Notes: a model not told the origin generated them from the sequence alone. Positions 49,861-58,576 are shown, counted from the stretch's first letter. The stretch is DNA of 64,000 bases from Lachnospiraceae bacterium (GCA_021769135.1 JAETTM010000026.1:1-64000); one strand, 5' to 3'. Numbers and translations are program-made.

Positions 49861-50598
49861 ATGATATCAAATAAGGATATTAAGAAATATAACAAAAGCA
49901 GCAGTTATTCATATACTTTAGGTGCGTTTCCAACTTTCGAATTGCTGGAGAATTATCCGGAAATCGTTGAAAAAATAATGATTCACACAACTGCCAAGCA
50001 GGAGATATATGACAAGGCAGAGAAATTATGTGAACAAAATCATATTCAGCTTGTGGTGAATGACAAATTGCTGGAAAAGATTAGGGAGAAAGAAAACTGC
50101 ATAGCAGCAGGTGTTTTTGATAAATTCCAATGTCAGATTGAAAAAAATCAGAATCATGTGGTATTAGTCAATCCAAGCGATTCCGGCAATATGGGAACAA
50201 TTATTCGAACATGCGCAGGGTTTGGAATTAACAATCTGGCCATTATTGAACCGGCAGTGGATATTTTCCATCCAAAAGTAGTAAGGGCTTCCATGGGCTC
50301 TCTTTTTCGCATCAATCACCAGTATTTCCCGTCATTTGAAGAATATTATCATAAATACGGTGAGAATCGTTCCATGTATCCGTTCATGTTAAAGGGGGCA
50401 AAAAAGCTTGGTTCATTTTCATTGAACAGAAATCAGCCGTTTTCGCTGATTTTCGGCAATGAAGCAACTGGCCTGGATGACAGTTTTCTTGGAGTGGGCC
50501 AAAGTGTGCTGATTGCCCATACCAAAGCTATTGATTCATTAAATCTATCATTGGCGGCTGGGATTGCGATTTATGAGTTCACAAAGCATTATTTTTGA
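49861..50598 (+). CDS. SpoU/TrmH-family RNA 2'-O-methyltransferase
   Basis: A 245-residue SPOUT enzyme. The three motifs are present: DSGNMGTIIRTCAGFG (1), FSLIFGNEATGL (2) and IDSLNLSLAAGIAIYEF (3), which form the knot that binds SAM. An N-terminal substrate-binding region precedes. The target could be rRNA or tRNA. AAAGGAG lies before the ATG. Confidence 0.93.
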   Translation: MISNKDIKKYNKSSSYSYTLGAFPTFELLENYPEIVEKIMIHTTAKQEIYDKAEKLCEQNHIQLVVNDKLLEKIREKENCIAAGVFDKFQCQIEKNQNHVVLVNPSDSGNMGTIIRTCAGFGINNLAIIEPAVDIFHPKVVRASMGSLFRINHQYFPSFEEYYHKYGENRSMYPFMLKGAKKLGSFSLNRNQPFSLIFGNEATGLDDSFLGVGQSVLIAHTKAIDSLNLSLAAGIAIYEFTKHYF

Positions 50599-50646
50599 GA
50601 TGGTAATTGCAGGGAAATGCATATAATAATATAGGGAGGCGGGAAA

Positions 50647-51195
50647 ATGGAATGGATACAGGCAGTGGATGAAGCTGTTTTGCTGTTTATCCAGGAGTAT
50701 GTGCGGATGGATATTTTGGATGGTTTTTGGAAAATAGTTACGTCTTTGGCGGATAAAGGATGGTTTTGGCTGGGAATTAGTTTTTTGCTGCTCCTTTTTA
50801 GGAAAACGCGTACTGTGGGGGTGGCGTCGCTCATTTCAATAGCGTTATGCTTTTGCATAACGAATATGGCGCTGAAAGTATGGGTGGCCCGCCCAAGGCC
50901 TTACGATGCCATGGAGGCCATTGTGCCGCTGATAAGGAAGCCTAGGGATTATTCTTTCCCATCAGGACATACCACAGTATCTTTTGCCTGCGCCCTTGTC
51001 TGCTATCGTATGCTGCCGGGAAGGTATGGAATACCAGCGGTTGTGCTGGCGGCGATGATTGGATTTTCCAGGCTGTATCTGGGAGTACATTATCCCAGCG
51101 ATGTGTTGGGCGGCTTTCTGGTGGCGCTAGTGGGGAGCGGGCTGAGCATGAGGGTATTGGCCGGCGGGCGCGCCGGCAGTAACAATGCGGGCTGA
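50647..51195 (+). CDS. PAP2-family phosphatase
   Basis: A 182-residue membrane protein with the three PAP2 motifs: KVWVARPRP (KxxxxxxRP), SFPSGHTTVSF (PSGH) and SRLYLGVHYPSDVLGG (SRxxxxxHxxxD). It would dephosphorylate a lipid pyrophosphate such as undecaprenyl-PP or a phosphatidate outside the membrane. AGGAGGCGGG precedes the ATG. Confidence 0.95.
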   Translation: MEWIQAVDEAVLLFIQEYVRMDILDGFWKIVTSLADKGWFWLGISFLLLLFRKTRTVGVASLISIALCFCITNMALKVWVARPRPYDAMEAIVPLIRKPRDYSFPSGHTTVSFACALVCYRMLPGRYGIPAVVLAAMIGFSRLYLGVHYPSDVLGGFLVALVGSGLSMRVLAGGRAGSNNAG

Positions 51196-51206
51196 AAAGC
51201 GTATGC

Positions 51207-52007
51207 TTAGCACACCAAAACCTCCAAATCCTCCGGAACATAAATATTGCCATGAAAATATTGTCTTCCTTCGGCCAGATACAGTTCTTTCCGGTTTCCC
51301 ATATATTTATCTATGGTATGGTACAAAAGGAGATTCTCGACATGAAGCCCCTGGGCGGTGAGACAGGCATCCTTGACCGTGGAATGGTGTTTTTCATAAG
51401 GTTTGTAGATATCCGCCTGGGAATGGAGGCAGAAAGCCTCATGCAGCAGCCATTTGCTGTTTTGGGCATATTCCCATAAGCATTTGCGGAAGGGTTCATC
51501 GCCGCAGCATGTAAGCTTTTCATCGTTTCCCAAATCCATAGCGAACCCATACTGTTTCGTTTTGGAAGACTGAATGTCGAAAAAAGTAAACTTTTTGCCG
51601 ATGATTTCCCGTTCTTCCTTATCCTGTACTGCAATCAAATGCAGCCTGTCGCCTACGAACCGGTTCTGCTTTTTCGGAAGCAGGGTATCGGCCAGATTAT
51701 GCAGGATGGCAATCACTTCATCATGCCCGTAGATGCGGGCTTCCCCTTCATATTGCCCCTGGTTCATATGTTGGCATATGATTCTCATCATCCAGATAAT
51801 CCCCAGAATATGGTCTATATGTTTATGGGTTACAAAAATATCTTTAATATCCGCCCAAGGCAGATTCGCCTGCCGCAGCCGGTCTAAAACCATATTTCCC
51901 CCGCCCCCGTCCACCAGTAAGTGGCGGCCATTTTCGCTTAGAACGAAGCATGTATTATAGCATTGCATGGCAAGGGCATTTCCGGTTCCTAACATAGTAA
52001 TTTTCAT
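51207..52007 (-). CDS. RNase Z-like MBL-fold hydrolase
   Basis: A 266-residue protein: MKITMLGTGNALAMQCYNTCFVL, LLVDGGGGNMVLDRL, the metal site FVTHKHIDHILG (HxHxDH), and a later WLLHEAFC with HSTVKDACLTAQGL. The GTGNA start and the long second half resemble RNase Z/ElaC and related phosphodiesterases. It converges on the PAP2 gene. GGAAATCC precedes the ATG. Confidence 0.88.
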   Translation of the reverse strand: MKITMLGTGNALAMQCYNTCFVLSENGRHLLVDGGGGNMVLDRLRQANLPWADIKDIFVTHKHIDHILGIIWMMRIICQHMNQGQYEGEARIYGHDEVIAILHNLADTLLPKKQNRFVGDRLHLIAVQDKEEREIIGKKFTFFDIQSSKTKQYGFAMDLGNDEKLTCCGDEPFRKCLWEYAQNSKWLLHEAFCLHSQADIYKPYEKHHSTVKDACLTAQGLHVENLLLYHTIDKYMGNRKELYLAEGRQYFHGNIYVPEDLEVLVC

Positions 52008-52017
52008 TGGATTTCCT

Positions 52018-52200
52018 CTTAATTTATTCCCGCGAGCAATGAGCCAAGTAGACGCGCTTGTGCGTATATTTGGCGAATGCCGCGAGGGTCAAATACCCCG
52101 CCCCTTGGGGCGTTTCAAGCTTGATGCCCCGCTGCTTTGGGATGCGGAAGGCGAAATTAATTTTGCCGCAAAGTATTTGTACGTCAGAATCCCAATTTAG
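52018..52200. other. Structured non-coding stretch with GC hairpins
   Basis: This stretch holds CGCCCCTTGGGGCG (about 52099-52112), a CCGCGAGGG block and GATGCCCCGCTGC. I have the impression of similar CCCCGC-rich hairpin units between Lachnospiraceae genes, but that is memory, not a match. A 77-codon open frame across it has no ribosome site and no recognisable protein character. Confidence 0.35.
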
Positions 52201-52254
52201 AACTACCCCTGCGCCTTAAAAAGTGTTAATATATATGAAAACGGTCGCGGACTG

Positions 52255-52464
52255 GAAACAGCAATATCCCGGAACAGTGCCCCCGAGAATTTCAGGGCGC
52301 TAAAAGCGGCATGAAATTGCTCGGAGTGCAGGGCACTGTGAAGGGCTGTTGCGGAACTAGAAACAGCAATATCCCGGAACAGTGCCCCCGAGAATTTCAG
52401 GGCGCCAAAAGCGGCATGAAATTGCTCGGAGTGCAGGGCACTGTGAAGGGATGTTGCGGAACTT
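52255..52464. repeat. Tandem duplication of a 105-bp hairpin before patB
   Basis: Unit 1 is 52255-52359 and unit 2 is 52360-52464; they differ at very few positions. Each unit folds: AACAGC with GCTGTT (unit 1), CAGTGCCC with GGGCACTG, and CGAGAATTTCA with TGAAATTGCTCG around GCGCTAAAAGC. The period is a multiple of three, so a frame stays open, but no ribosome site supports it as protein. The patB site AGGAGG follows 8 bp later. Confidence 0.75.
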
Positions 52465-52484
52465 CAAATAGGAGGAAAAATAAT

Positions 52485-53663
52485 ATGCCAGAGAAAAATC
52501 TCGATTTTGACAGGATAATAGACAGGAGGAACACCAAATCCATTAAATATGATTTGGCTGCAAAGAGAGGAATGCCGGAGGACATACTGCCTTTATGGGT
52601 GGCGGATATGGACTTTCAAGTGTCCTCCTATATTCAGGAAGCATTAATCCGGCAGACGGAGCACGGGATTTTTGGATACAGCGATGTAGGGGAAGAATAT
52701 TTTGAAATCGTAAAGGGGTGGATGAAACGCCGGCATGGCTGGGATGTGGAAGGGGATTGGCTGGTGAAAACGCCTGGGGTGGTATTCGCTTTGTCGCTGG
52801 CCGTAAAAGCTTTTACGGAACCTGGAGACGGCGTTTTGATACAACAACCGGTTTATGGGCCTTTTAAAGAAGTGGTAGAGGTGAACGGCAGGAGGACCGT
52901 CAGCAATACGCTGGTATATAAAGAACATAAATATTTCATGGATTTCCAGGATTTCGAAGAAAAAATCGTGAAAGAGAAGATAAAGCTGTTTATCCTGTGC
53001 AATCCCCATAATCCGGTAGGGCGTGTGTGGACAAAAGAGGAACTGATGCGGGTGGGGGATATCTGCCAGAAGCATCATGTGATTGTGGTAAGCGATGAAA
53101 TCCATGGGGATTTTGCATTTAAGGGAAAGCATCATGTGTTTGCAGGATTGAAAAAGGAGTATGGGGAGTTTACCGTGACCTGTACGGCGCCCAGCAAGAC
53201 CTTTAATCTGGCGGGGCTGCAGCTGTCCAACATTTTTATCAGCAACCCGGATTTGAGGAAGGCATTTTGCAGGCAGCTGCATATCACCACATACAGTGAA
53301 ATCAATGTGATGGGATTGGTGGCCTGTGAGGCGGCTTATAAGGACGGCGACGAGTGGTATCAAGCCATGATGAAATATGTGGAAGGAAATATTGCGTTTA
53401 CAAAGGAATATGTGGAAAAAAATATTCCCGGGGTAACGATGGCGGAGCACGAAGGAACCTATCTGGTCTGGCTGGACTTCAGGCAGCTGGGTATGAGCAG
53501 GGAAGAGTTGGAAGAGGTAATTGTGCATAAAGCCAGATTGTGGCTGAATGACGGGGCGATATTCGGGGAAAGCGGAGCCGGCTTTCAACGGGTAAATGTG
53601 GCGTGCCCGAGGAAAATATTGGAAGAGGCGCTGGAAAGGATGAAAAGGGCGCTTTTAGCGTAA
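52485..53663 (+). CDS. patB: PatB/MalY-type PLP aminotransferase / C-S lyase
   Basis: A 392-residue fold-type I PLP enzyme. It starts FDRIIDRRNTKSIKYD (family hallmark); LPLWVADMDFQVSSYIQEAL, FILCNPHNPVGRVW, VSDEIHGDF and the PLP lysine in CTAPSKTFNLAGLQLSN follow. The family includes cystathionine beta-lyase and bifunctional aminotransferases. The start at 52485 has AGGAGG; the frame open to 52311 is only the hairpin repeats. Confidence 0.93.
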   Translation: MPEKNLDFDRIIDRRNTKSIKYDLAAKRGMPEDILPLWVADMDFQVSSYIQEALIRQTEHGIFGYSDVGEEYFEIVKGWMKRRHGWDVEGDWLVKTPGVVFALSLAVKAFTEPGDGVLIQQPVYGPFKEVVEVNGRRTVSNTLVYKEHKYFMDFQDFEEKIVKEKIKLFILCNPHNPVGRVWTKEELMRVGDICQKHHVIVVSDEIHGDFAFKGKHHVFAGLKKEYGEFTVTCTAPSKTFNLAGLQLSNIFISNPDLRKAFCRQLHITTYSEINVMGLVACEAAYKDGDEWYQAMMKYVEGNIAFTKEYVEKNIPGVTMAEHEGTYLVWLDFRQLGMSREELEEVIVHKARLWLNDGAIFGESGAGFQRVNVACPRKILEEALERMKRALLA

Positions 53664-53711
53664 AAAGGACATCTGCTATTTGCGGATGGAAAGGAAGGAA
53701 TTGCTGTATCG

Positions 53712-54401
53712 ATGAAAATAGTATTGATAAATGGGCAGAATCATAGGGGCTCTACTTATCACGTGGGGCGGCAGCTGGCGGAAAAGCTGGGCGGGAATAT
53801 AAAAGAATTTTTCCTGCCCAGGGATTTCGGCGAGTTTTGTGTGGGATGCGGCGGTTGCTTTATGAAAGGTGAAAGGGCATGCCCCCATTATGAAAAGCTG
53901 CGGCCTATCACGAAGGCGATGGATGAAGCGGACGTGTTGATTCTGACCAGCCCGGTATATGTATATCATGTGACAGGTTCCATGAAGGCATTTTTGGACC
54001 ATTACGGATACCGATGGATGGTGCACAGGCCGGAAGAGAAAATGTTCCGCAAGCAAGCAGTTTGCATTTCCACTGCGGCAGGGGCCGGTATGAAATCGAC
54101 CAATAAGGATATGGCGGACAGCTTGTTTTTCTGGGGAATCCCGAAAATTTACCGCTATGGCGTGGCCGTTCAGGCAATCAAGTGGGATGGGGTAAACGGA
54201 AAAATCAGAAAGAAGATAGAGCATGATACGGACAGGCTGGCAAAAGAAATAAGGGAAAATGCGGGAAAAGTGAAGCTGGGAATAAAAACCAGGGCATTCT
54301 TTTTCATTATGCATCTGCTGCAGAAAAAAGGGTTTAATGAGACGGACCGCATTTATTGGAAGAAGAAAGGCTGGACGGGCAGGAAAAGGCCGTGGAAATG
54401 A
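53712..54401 (+). CDS. Flavodoxin-like NAD(P)H-dependent oxidoreductase
   Basis: A 229-residue protein of the NADPH-dependent FMN reductase group: MKIVLINGQNHRGSTYHVG (FMN phosphate loop), CVGCGGCFMKGERACPH (a Cys-rich CxxCxxC segment that can hold a cluster or disulfide), and DVLILTSPVYVYHVTGSMKAFLDH. The basic C-terminal tail may touch the membrane. It is 48 bp after patB and likely in the same transcript. Confidence 0.9.
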   Translation: MKIVLINGQNHRGSTYHVGRQLAEKLGGNIKEFFLPRDFGEFCVGCGGCFMKGERACPHYEKLRPITKAMDEADVLILTSPVYVYHVTGSMKAFLDHYGYRWMVHRPEEKMFRKQAVCISTAAGAGMKSTNKDMADSLFFWGIPKIYRYGVAVQAIKWDGVNGKIRKKIEHDTDRLAKEIRENAGKVKLGIKTRAFFFIMHLLQKKGFNETDRIYWKKKGWTGRKRPWK

Positions 54402-54624
54402 TGGGAGGAATTCTTTTGAAAATAGTAAGGCGTTATCAAAGGAAGAACAAATAATAGAATTTATAAAACTGAACAGATATATCAATATGGGAAAAGCAAC
54501 AGAAATTTGTGGATATAAAGCAAAATCTGCAAGGAGAAAAGTGATTGAACAGATGTTGAATCAAGGAATGATTGAACGGGTAGGCACTGGACCGGCAACC
54601 AAATATAAGTTGAAGCGTCATTAA
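54337..54624 (+). pseudogene. C-terminal winged-helix fragment
   Basis: From about 54430 the frame encodes SKEEQIIEFIKLNRYINMGKA, then AKSARRKVIEQMLNQGMIERVGTGPATKYKLKR, a MarR/AlbA_2-tail type winged helix. The only ATG (54337) lies inside the preceding gene, and no ribosome site precedes the folded part. It looks like the tail of a larger ATP-binding regulator whose front has been lost. Three GTCTC-type repeats (about 54648-54680) follow. Confidence 0.45.
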
Positions 54625-54700
54625 TATGTTTTTACGAAATTTTTAAGGGTCTCTAAAGGTCTCCTAAGGGTCTCTAATGTATAGTTGAGGAAAATTGGCG

Positions 54701-55030
54701 ATGAAAACAAAGGAAGACGTAATAAAATATGGATTATCTTTCCCCAAAACCTATCAGGATAGCCCGTTTCACGATGATAATTGGATACTCATACGTATCA
54801 GGGAAACGAAAAAGGCTTTTGCATTTATTTATGAGCGGGAAGGGAATGTATGGGTGAATGTGAAAGTTTCGCCGGAATGGAGGGATTTCTGGCGGGATGC
54901 TTATGATGGGGTAATACCGGCTTACCATCAGAACAAGGAGCATTGGAATACCATTATCCTGGATGGCTCGGTGCCGGAAAAGGATGTAAAGAGGATGATT
55001 GCGGAAAGTTATGATTTGGTAGTCGGATGA
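54701..55030 (+). CDS. MmcQ/YjbR-family protein
   Basis: A 109-residue protein: TKEDVIKYGLSFPKTYQDSPFHDDNW, FIYEREGNVWVNVKVSPEWRDFWRD, and YHQNKEHWNTIILDGSVPEKDVKRMIAESYDLV. This is the MmcQ/YjbR fold (CyaY-like), a double-wing DNA-binding-like protein of unknown role. GAGGA precedes the ATG at 54701. Confidence 0.92.
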   Translation: MKTKEDVIKYGLSFPKTYQDSPFHDDNWILIRIRETKKAFAFIYEREGNVWVNVKVSPEWRDFWRDAYDGVIPAYHQNKEHWNTIILDGSVPEKDVKRMIAESYDLVVG

Positions 55031-55367
55031 AAGTAAAAGAATCATATGGTATGCTATAAAGGGGAGGGCAGACAGCTAGGAAGGAAGCAAATAAAGAGGC
55101 TGTATTGCAACTGAAAACTGTATATGCTATAATTCCAGCATGGACGTATTATTCTGGAATATGCTTGGCTAAAAAGGACTGGGATGCCCATAAGATGTGG
55201 GTAAATGAACATTGAGTCTTCCCTGCAAGCAAAGGGAAAACTCAAAATATGTTTAAAGCAGATGATAAAAAATGGTAACAGGATAAGGGATAAATGTTCA
55301 TTTCTGCAAAGCATTGTCTCAATGAAGGGAGCAACGGATAGTAGTCTGGAAGGGGGTAGGGGAAAAT
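55031..55367. other. 337-bp gap without a gene
   Basis: A short open stretch ending at 55216 (PAWTYYSGICLAKKDWDAHKMWVNEH) has no start or family resemblance and may be debris. TGCTATAATTCCAGC at about 55127 includes a TATAAT-like box that could promote the RelE pair. Otherwise nothing recognisable. Confidence 0.4.
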
Positions 55368-55604
55368 ATGGTAGAGTACAGCAAAAAAGCAGTAAAATAT
55401 ATTAATTCTACCGATAGGGCAACAAAAGAAAGGCTACGCGAAGCGATTGAGAAAATCCCATTTGGGGATATTAAAAAATTACAGGGCATAAAAGATGGGT
55501 ATCGTTTAAGGATTGGGGATTTGCGTGTTCTTTTCACGATTGAGGGCGATATGATTTATATTGATAACATCATACCAAGAGGGCAAGCATATAAGAGATT
55601 ATAG
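55368..55604 (+). CDS. RelE/ParE-family toxin (toxin-first pair)
   Basis: A 78-residue toxin: VEYSKKAVKYINSTDRATKERLREAIEKIP, GDIKKLQGIKDGYRLRIGDLRVLFTIEGD, IIPRGQAYK. The Arg-rich RLRIGDLRVLF strand and the end are the RelE RNase core. GGGGGTAGGGGAAA precedes the ATG. The partner gene comes after it, 10 bp away, unlike the usual antitoxin-first order. Confidence 0.93.
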   Translation: MVEYSKKAVKYINSTDRATKERLREAIEKIPFGDIKKLQGIKDGYRLRIGDLRVLFTIEGDMIYIDNIIPRGQAYKRL

Positions 55605-55614
55605 GAGGCATTGA

Positions 55615-55806
55615 ATGAGCAAAGAAATGTTGAAAGGGTTAATAGAACTAGTGCCAGATGAAGATGTTGAAACATTGTACAAAGTAGTTATAAAATTTAT
55701 TCCAGAGACAGAGCCGGAATCGGACGAGATAGCTGCTATCATGGAGGGCAGAAAGGATAGGGAAGAAAACGGAACAATTCCCCATGAAGCTATAAACTGG
55801 GAATGA
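55615..55806 (+). CDS. Antitoxin partner of the RelE toxin
   Basis: A 63-residue acidic protein: KEMLKGLIELVPDEDVETLYKVVIKFIPE, then SDEIAAIMEGRKDREENGTIPHEAINWE. It has no separate DNA-binding domain. Small acidic partners downstream of RelE are known in Clostridia. The tail resembles the ERIDSGEYVKDSDIEW end of the relic at 32489. AGGAGG precedes the start. Confidence 0.88.
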   Translation: MSKEMLKGLIELVPDEDVETLYKVVIKFIPETEPESDEIAAIMEGRKDREENGTIPHEAINWE

Positions 55807-55871
55807 AGAATTTTTTGTTGACATCAACAAAATGACTGTAAAACTTTAGAAGGTAATATTCAAAAGAATAA

Positions 55872-55903
55872 GAAAGCCCTCGGAATGCCATCCGGGGGCT
55901 TTC
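55872..55903 (+). terminator. Strong stem-loop after the RelE pair
   Basis: GAAAGCCC (55872-55879) pairs with GGGCTTTC (55896-55903), with inner CGG/CCG pairs, followed by GCTTGC rather than T only. Stem strength makes a terminator likely. Confidence 0.65.
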
Positions 55904-56086
55904 GCTTGCTCCAGCTTGAATCAGCCATCCGTGTAGGGGCGATTTATAAGCAGAATGTGGACGAAATAAAACGGATATAATAAAAGTATTTTTATCACTT
56001 TACACAGTTTATTCATAGTATGCTATAATTTGATATATGATTTTGAGGTTTCCCAACTAAAAATTATGATTTCAGGAGCAGCATAA

Positions 56087-56758
56087 ATGAAAATTCTTAT
56101 CGTAGAGGATGATTATACCTTGAATAACGGCATTGCCCTTTCATTAAACGGCGAAGAAACCCTTCAGGCGTTCAGCCTTGCCCAGGCGCGGAGTTTGTTT
56201 GACGAAAACATAGATTTGGTGATTCTGGATATTAATCTGCCCGATGGCAGCGGCTTGGATTACTGCCGGGAAATACGGGAAAAGAGCGGAGCGGCGATTA
56301 TTTTCCTGACCGCCAACGATATGGAAATCGACATAGTGACCGGCTTAGAGACCGGGGCGGATGATTATATTACAAAGCCCTTTTCCCTTATGGTGCTCCG
56401 GGCCAGGGTCAATGCGATTTTTCGCAGAAAGCAGGGGCGGGAACGGGCGGAAAATGGCGGCACGGGGGATAGCTTTAGCCAGGGGGATTTTTTCTTTGAT
56501 TTTGAACGGATGCTGTTTACAGTGGACGGCGGGCCGGTGGAACTTAGCAAGACGGAACAGAAGCTGTTAAGGCTTCTTGTATCAAACCGGGGAATAACCC
56601 TTTCCAGGGAAATGCTGATGGAGCGCATCTGGACGGATGGGGCGGAATTTGTGGAAGAAAATGCATTGTCGGTAACGATGAACAGGCTGCGCACTAAGCT
56701 GCCGGGAATCCCGGTAAAGACAGTATACGGGATTGGTTATGTTTGGGAAAAAGGGTAA
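56087..56758 (+). CDS. OmpR-family response regulator of a peptide-resistance module
   Basis: A 223-residue regulator. The receiver has acidic EDD near the start, phospho-Asp48 in LVILDINLPDGSG, and the Lys in DDYITKPFS. The C-terminal OmpR winged helix (VELSKTEQKLLRLLVSNRGITLSREMLMERIW, VTMNRLRTKL, VYGIGYVW) follows. With the kinase and ABC transporter downstream it forms a BceRS-AB/VraFG-type system that responds to antimicrobial peptides. Confidence 0.94.
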   Translation: MKILIVEDDYTLNNGIALSLNGEETLQAFSLAQARSLFDENIDLVILDINLPDGSGLDYCREIREKSGAAIIFLTANDMEIDIVTGLETGADDYITKPFSLMVLRARVNAIFRRKQGRERAENGGTGDSFSQGDFFFDFERMLFTVDGGPVELSKTEQKLLRLLVSNRGITLSREMLMERIWTDGAEFVEENALSVTMNRLRTKLPGIPVKTVYGIGYVWEKG

Positions 56759-56804
56759 AGCTGCGGGAAATAGATGAAGTAGTGGAAAAGAGATAATTAG
56801 AAAA

Positions 56805-57719
56805 ATGGGCATAAATATATTTGGAGAAGAAAATTTGCTTTTATGGGCTGTCATCATACTTCTTGGGGCGCTGGGAATTTTGTATTACAGGGTACAGCGG
56901 GAATGGAGGTATATTGACAGGATGATTGATGCGGCGAAGGATGGGAGCTTTTCGGAAACGGAATTCAATGAAGGGAAGCTTTCCCACCTGGAATCAAAAA
57001 TGTATCAGTATTTGGCGGCGGGCGGCCTTTCCAGGCAGCAGCTGGAAGAGGAAAGGGAAAAAATTAAAACGCTGGTAAGCGACATTTCCCATCAGACCAA
57101 GACTCCTATTGCAAATATGCTGTTATATACCCAGCTTTTGGAAGAAAATAAGAGCCTGGACGAGAATGCAAGAAATATAGCGGCGCAGATTGAAGGGCAG
57201 ACGAATAAGCTGAATTTTCTGATTCAGTCATTGATAAAAACTTCCCGGTTGGAGAGCGGTATGATATCGGTGGCGCCGGGGAACAACCGGGTGGATGAGC
57301 TGATATCAAAGCTGGACTATGCCGGAGCGGCTGCACAGAATGGCATTTCCTTTTCGGTGGGGGAAGTTCCCCGGCTGACCGCATTTTTTGATATGAAGTG
57401 GACATTGGAGGCATTGGAAAATATTGTAGATAATGCGCTGAAATACACGCCGCCGGGAGGGAGCGTTGAAATAGGGGTTAAAGATTATGAAATGTTTGTG
57501 CGCATCGATATCAAAGATACCGGCATCGGGATGAAAGAGGAAGAAACGGCGAAAATATTTTCCAGGTTTTACCGTTCCCCCGCAGTGAGCGGGAAAGAAG
57601 GCGTGGGAATCGGCCTATATCTCGTGAGGGAAATTTTAAGCAGAGAGGGCGGATATGTAAAGGTGGCTTCCCGGCCGGGGGAAGGCTCCGTGTTCTCGGT
57701 TTTTTTAGCAAAACAGTAA
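56805..57719 (+). CDS. Sensor histidine kinase of the module
   Basis: A 304-residue kinase with a single N-terminal hydrophobic region (about 10-29) and almost no outer domain, so it cannot sense peptides itself and probably senses through the ABC transporter, as BceS-type kinases do. H-box SDISHQTKTPIANML (His96), N-box ALENIVDNALKYT, G1 DTGIGMKEEE and G2 GVGIGLYLVREI are intact. Confidence 0.93.
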   Translation: MGINIFGEENLLLWAVIILLGALGILYYRVQREWRYIDRMIDAAKDGSFSETEFNEGKLSHLESKMYQYLAAGGLSRQQLEEEREKIKTLVSDISHQTKTPIANMLLYTQLLEENKSLDENARNIAAQIEGQTNKLNFLIQSLIKTSRLESGMISVAPGNNRVDELISKLDYAGAAAQNGISFSVGEVPRLTAFFDMKWTLEALENIVDNALKYTPPGGSVEIGVKDYEMFVRIDIKDTGIGMKEEETAKIFSRFYRSPAVSGKEGVGIGLYLVREILSREGGYVKVASRPGEGSVFSVFLAKQ

Positions 57720-57721
57720 AT

Positions 57722-57820
57722 GGCCGGATTCTTTGTCTCGTCTGCACATTCGCACGGACTTTTTTAAAAGTCCTACTTTGCAGAAAGTGCAAAGCCTTGG
57801 ACCGAATCGTTACGATATGC
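57722..57820. repeat. Decayed family A element after the kinase gene
   Basis: TCTGCACATTCGCACGGACTT is a near reverse complement of the middle of the 10142 element. AGTGCAAAGCCTTGGACCGAA and TCGTTAC recall its reversed left end. It includes the hairpins GGACTTTT/AAAAGTCC (57756-57773) and CTTTGC/GCAAAG. It lies between the kinase gene and the YefM/YoeB cassette. Confidence 0.5.
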
Positions 57821-57842
57821 CCGCTACATTGAAGAAAATTTG

Positions 57843-57871
57843 TTGACGTACGCAAAAACGTACGGTATAAT
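57843..57871 (+). promoter_or_regulatory. Promoter with embedded operator for the YefM/YoeB pair
   Basis: TTGACG (57843-57848) and TATAAT (57866-57871) are 17 bp apart, a near-consensus sigma-A promoter. The spacer region holds the inverted repeat ACGTACG...CGTACG. An operator inside the spacer is ideal for self-repression by the antitoxin. Confidence 0.75.
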
Positions 57872-57898
57872 ATATGAGAAGAGAAGGGAGATGATATC

Positions 57899-58153
57899 AT
57901 GACTGCAATAAGCGTGACAAAGGCAAGAGAAAATATATATCAAATACTGGCCGATGTGAATAGCAGCAGCCAGCCAATTACAATTACGAATAACCGTGGG
58001 AAAAATGGAGTTCTTATATCGGAGGATGACTGGAATGCTATTCAGGAAACATTATATCTGAATTCTATACCAGGCATGGCAGAAAGTATTTTGAAAGCAG
58101 GAAAAGAGCCATTGGAAGAATGTTCCGTATATAACCCTGATGAGGAATGGTAA
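57899..58153 (+). CDS. yefM: Phd/YefM-family antitoxin
   Basis: An 84-residue antitoxin: TAISVTKARENIYQILADVN, PITITNNRGKNGVLISEDDWNAIQETLYL, then a disordered toxin-binding tail (AGKEPLEECSVYNPDEEW). GGGAGATGATATC precedes the ATG. The stop directly abuts the toxin start. Confidence 0.95.
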   Translation: MTAISVTKARENIYQILADVNSSSQPITITNNRGKNGVLISEDDWNAIQETLYLNSIPGMAESILKAGKEPLEECSVYNPDEEW

Positions 58154-58450
58154 ATGTATATCATTAGATTTAGTAAACAGGCTGACAAAGACAAGAAATT
58201 ACTGAAAGGCGTAGGGCTTGATTCAAAAGCGAAGAAATTGTTAAGTATCATAGCGCAAAACCCATTTCAGAACCTGCCGCCATTTGAGGGATTGGTGGGA
58301 AACCTAAACGGTTATTATTCCAGAAGGATTAATATACAGCATAGACTGGTTTATCAGGTATATAATGTGCCGGTTGCTATCGAAGGAGTAGAATATAAAG
58401 GTACAGTCAAAGTTGTTCGTATGTGGTCACACTATGATGCTATGAGGTGA
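58154..58450 (+). CDS. yoeB: YoeB/Txe-family mRNA interferase toxin
   Basis: A 98-residue RelE-fold toxin: IIRFSKQADKDKKLLKGVG, NPFQNLPPFEGLVGNLNGYYSRRINIQHRLVYQV, and VVRMWSHYD, with the Glu, Arg and His of the YoeB active site present. A short insert (NVPVAIEGVEYKGTV) lengthens it beyond the usual ~84 residues. Confidence 0.95.
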   Translation: MYIIRFSKQADKDKKLLKGVGLDSKAKKLLSIIAQNPFQNLPPFEGLVGNLNGYYSRRINIQHRLVYQVYNVPVAIEGVEYKGTVKVVRMWSHYDAMR

Positions 58451-58576
58451 AGAAGAGATTGCCCTGCATCTCGTGTGGCCGTTAGCTATAAGGAACTCCA
58501 TTTTTTCTTCAATTTATTTTTAATTCTTTTGTGTCAACAGGTCTATATAGAATCTTTTTTACCTCCATAAAATTTA

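Noticed and set aside
51967-52200. A 77-codon frame downstream of the RNase Z-like gene start
   Set aside because: It overlaps the RNase Z-like start antisense and then a GC-hairpin region. No ribosome site or family features.
52311-52484. N-terminal extension of PatB through the tandem repeats
   Set aside because: The frame is open only because the repeat is 105 bp. There is no ribosome site, while AGGAGG sits before the ATG at 52485 and the family starts there.
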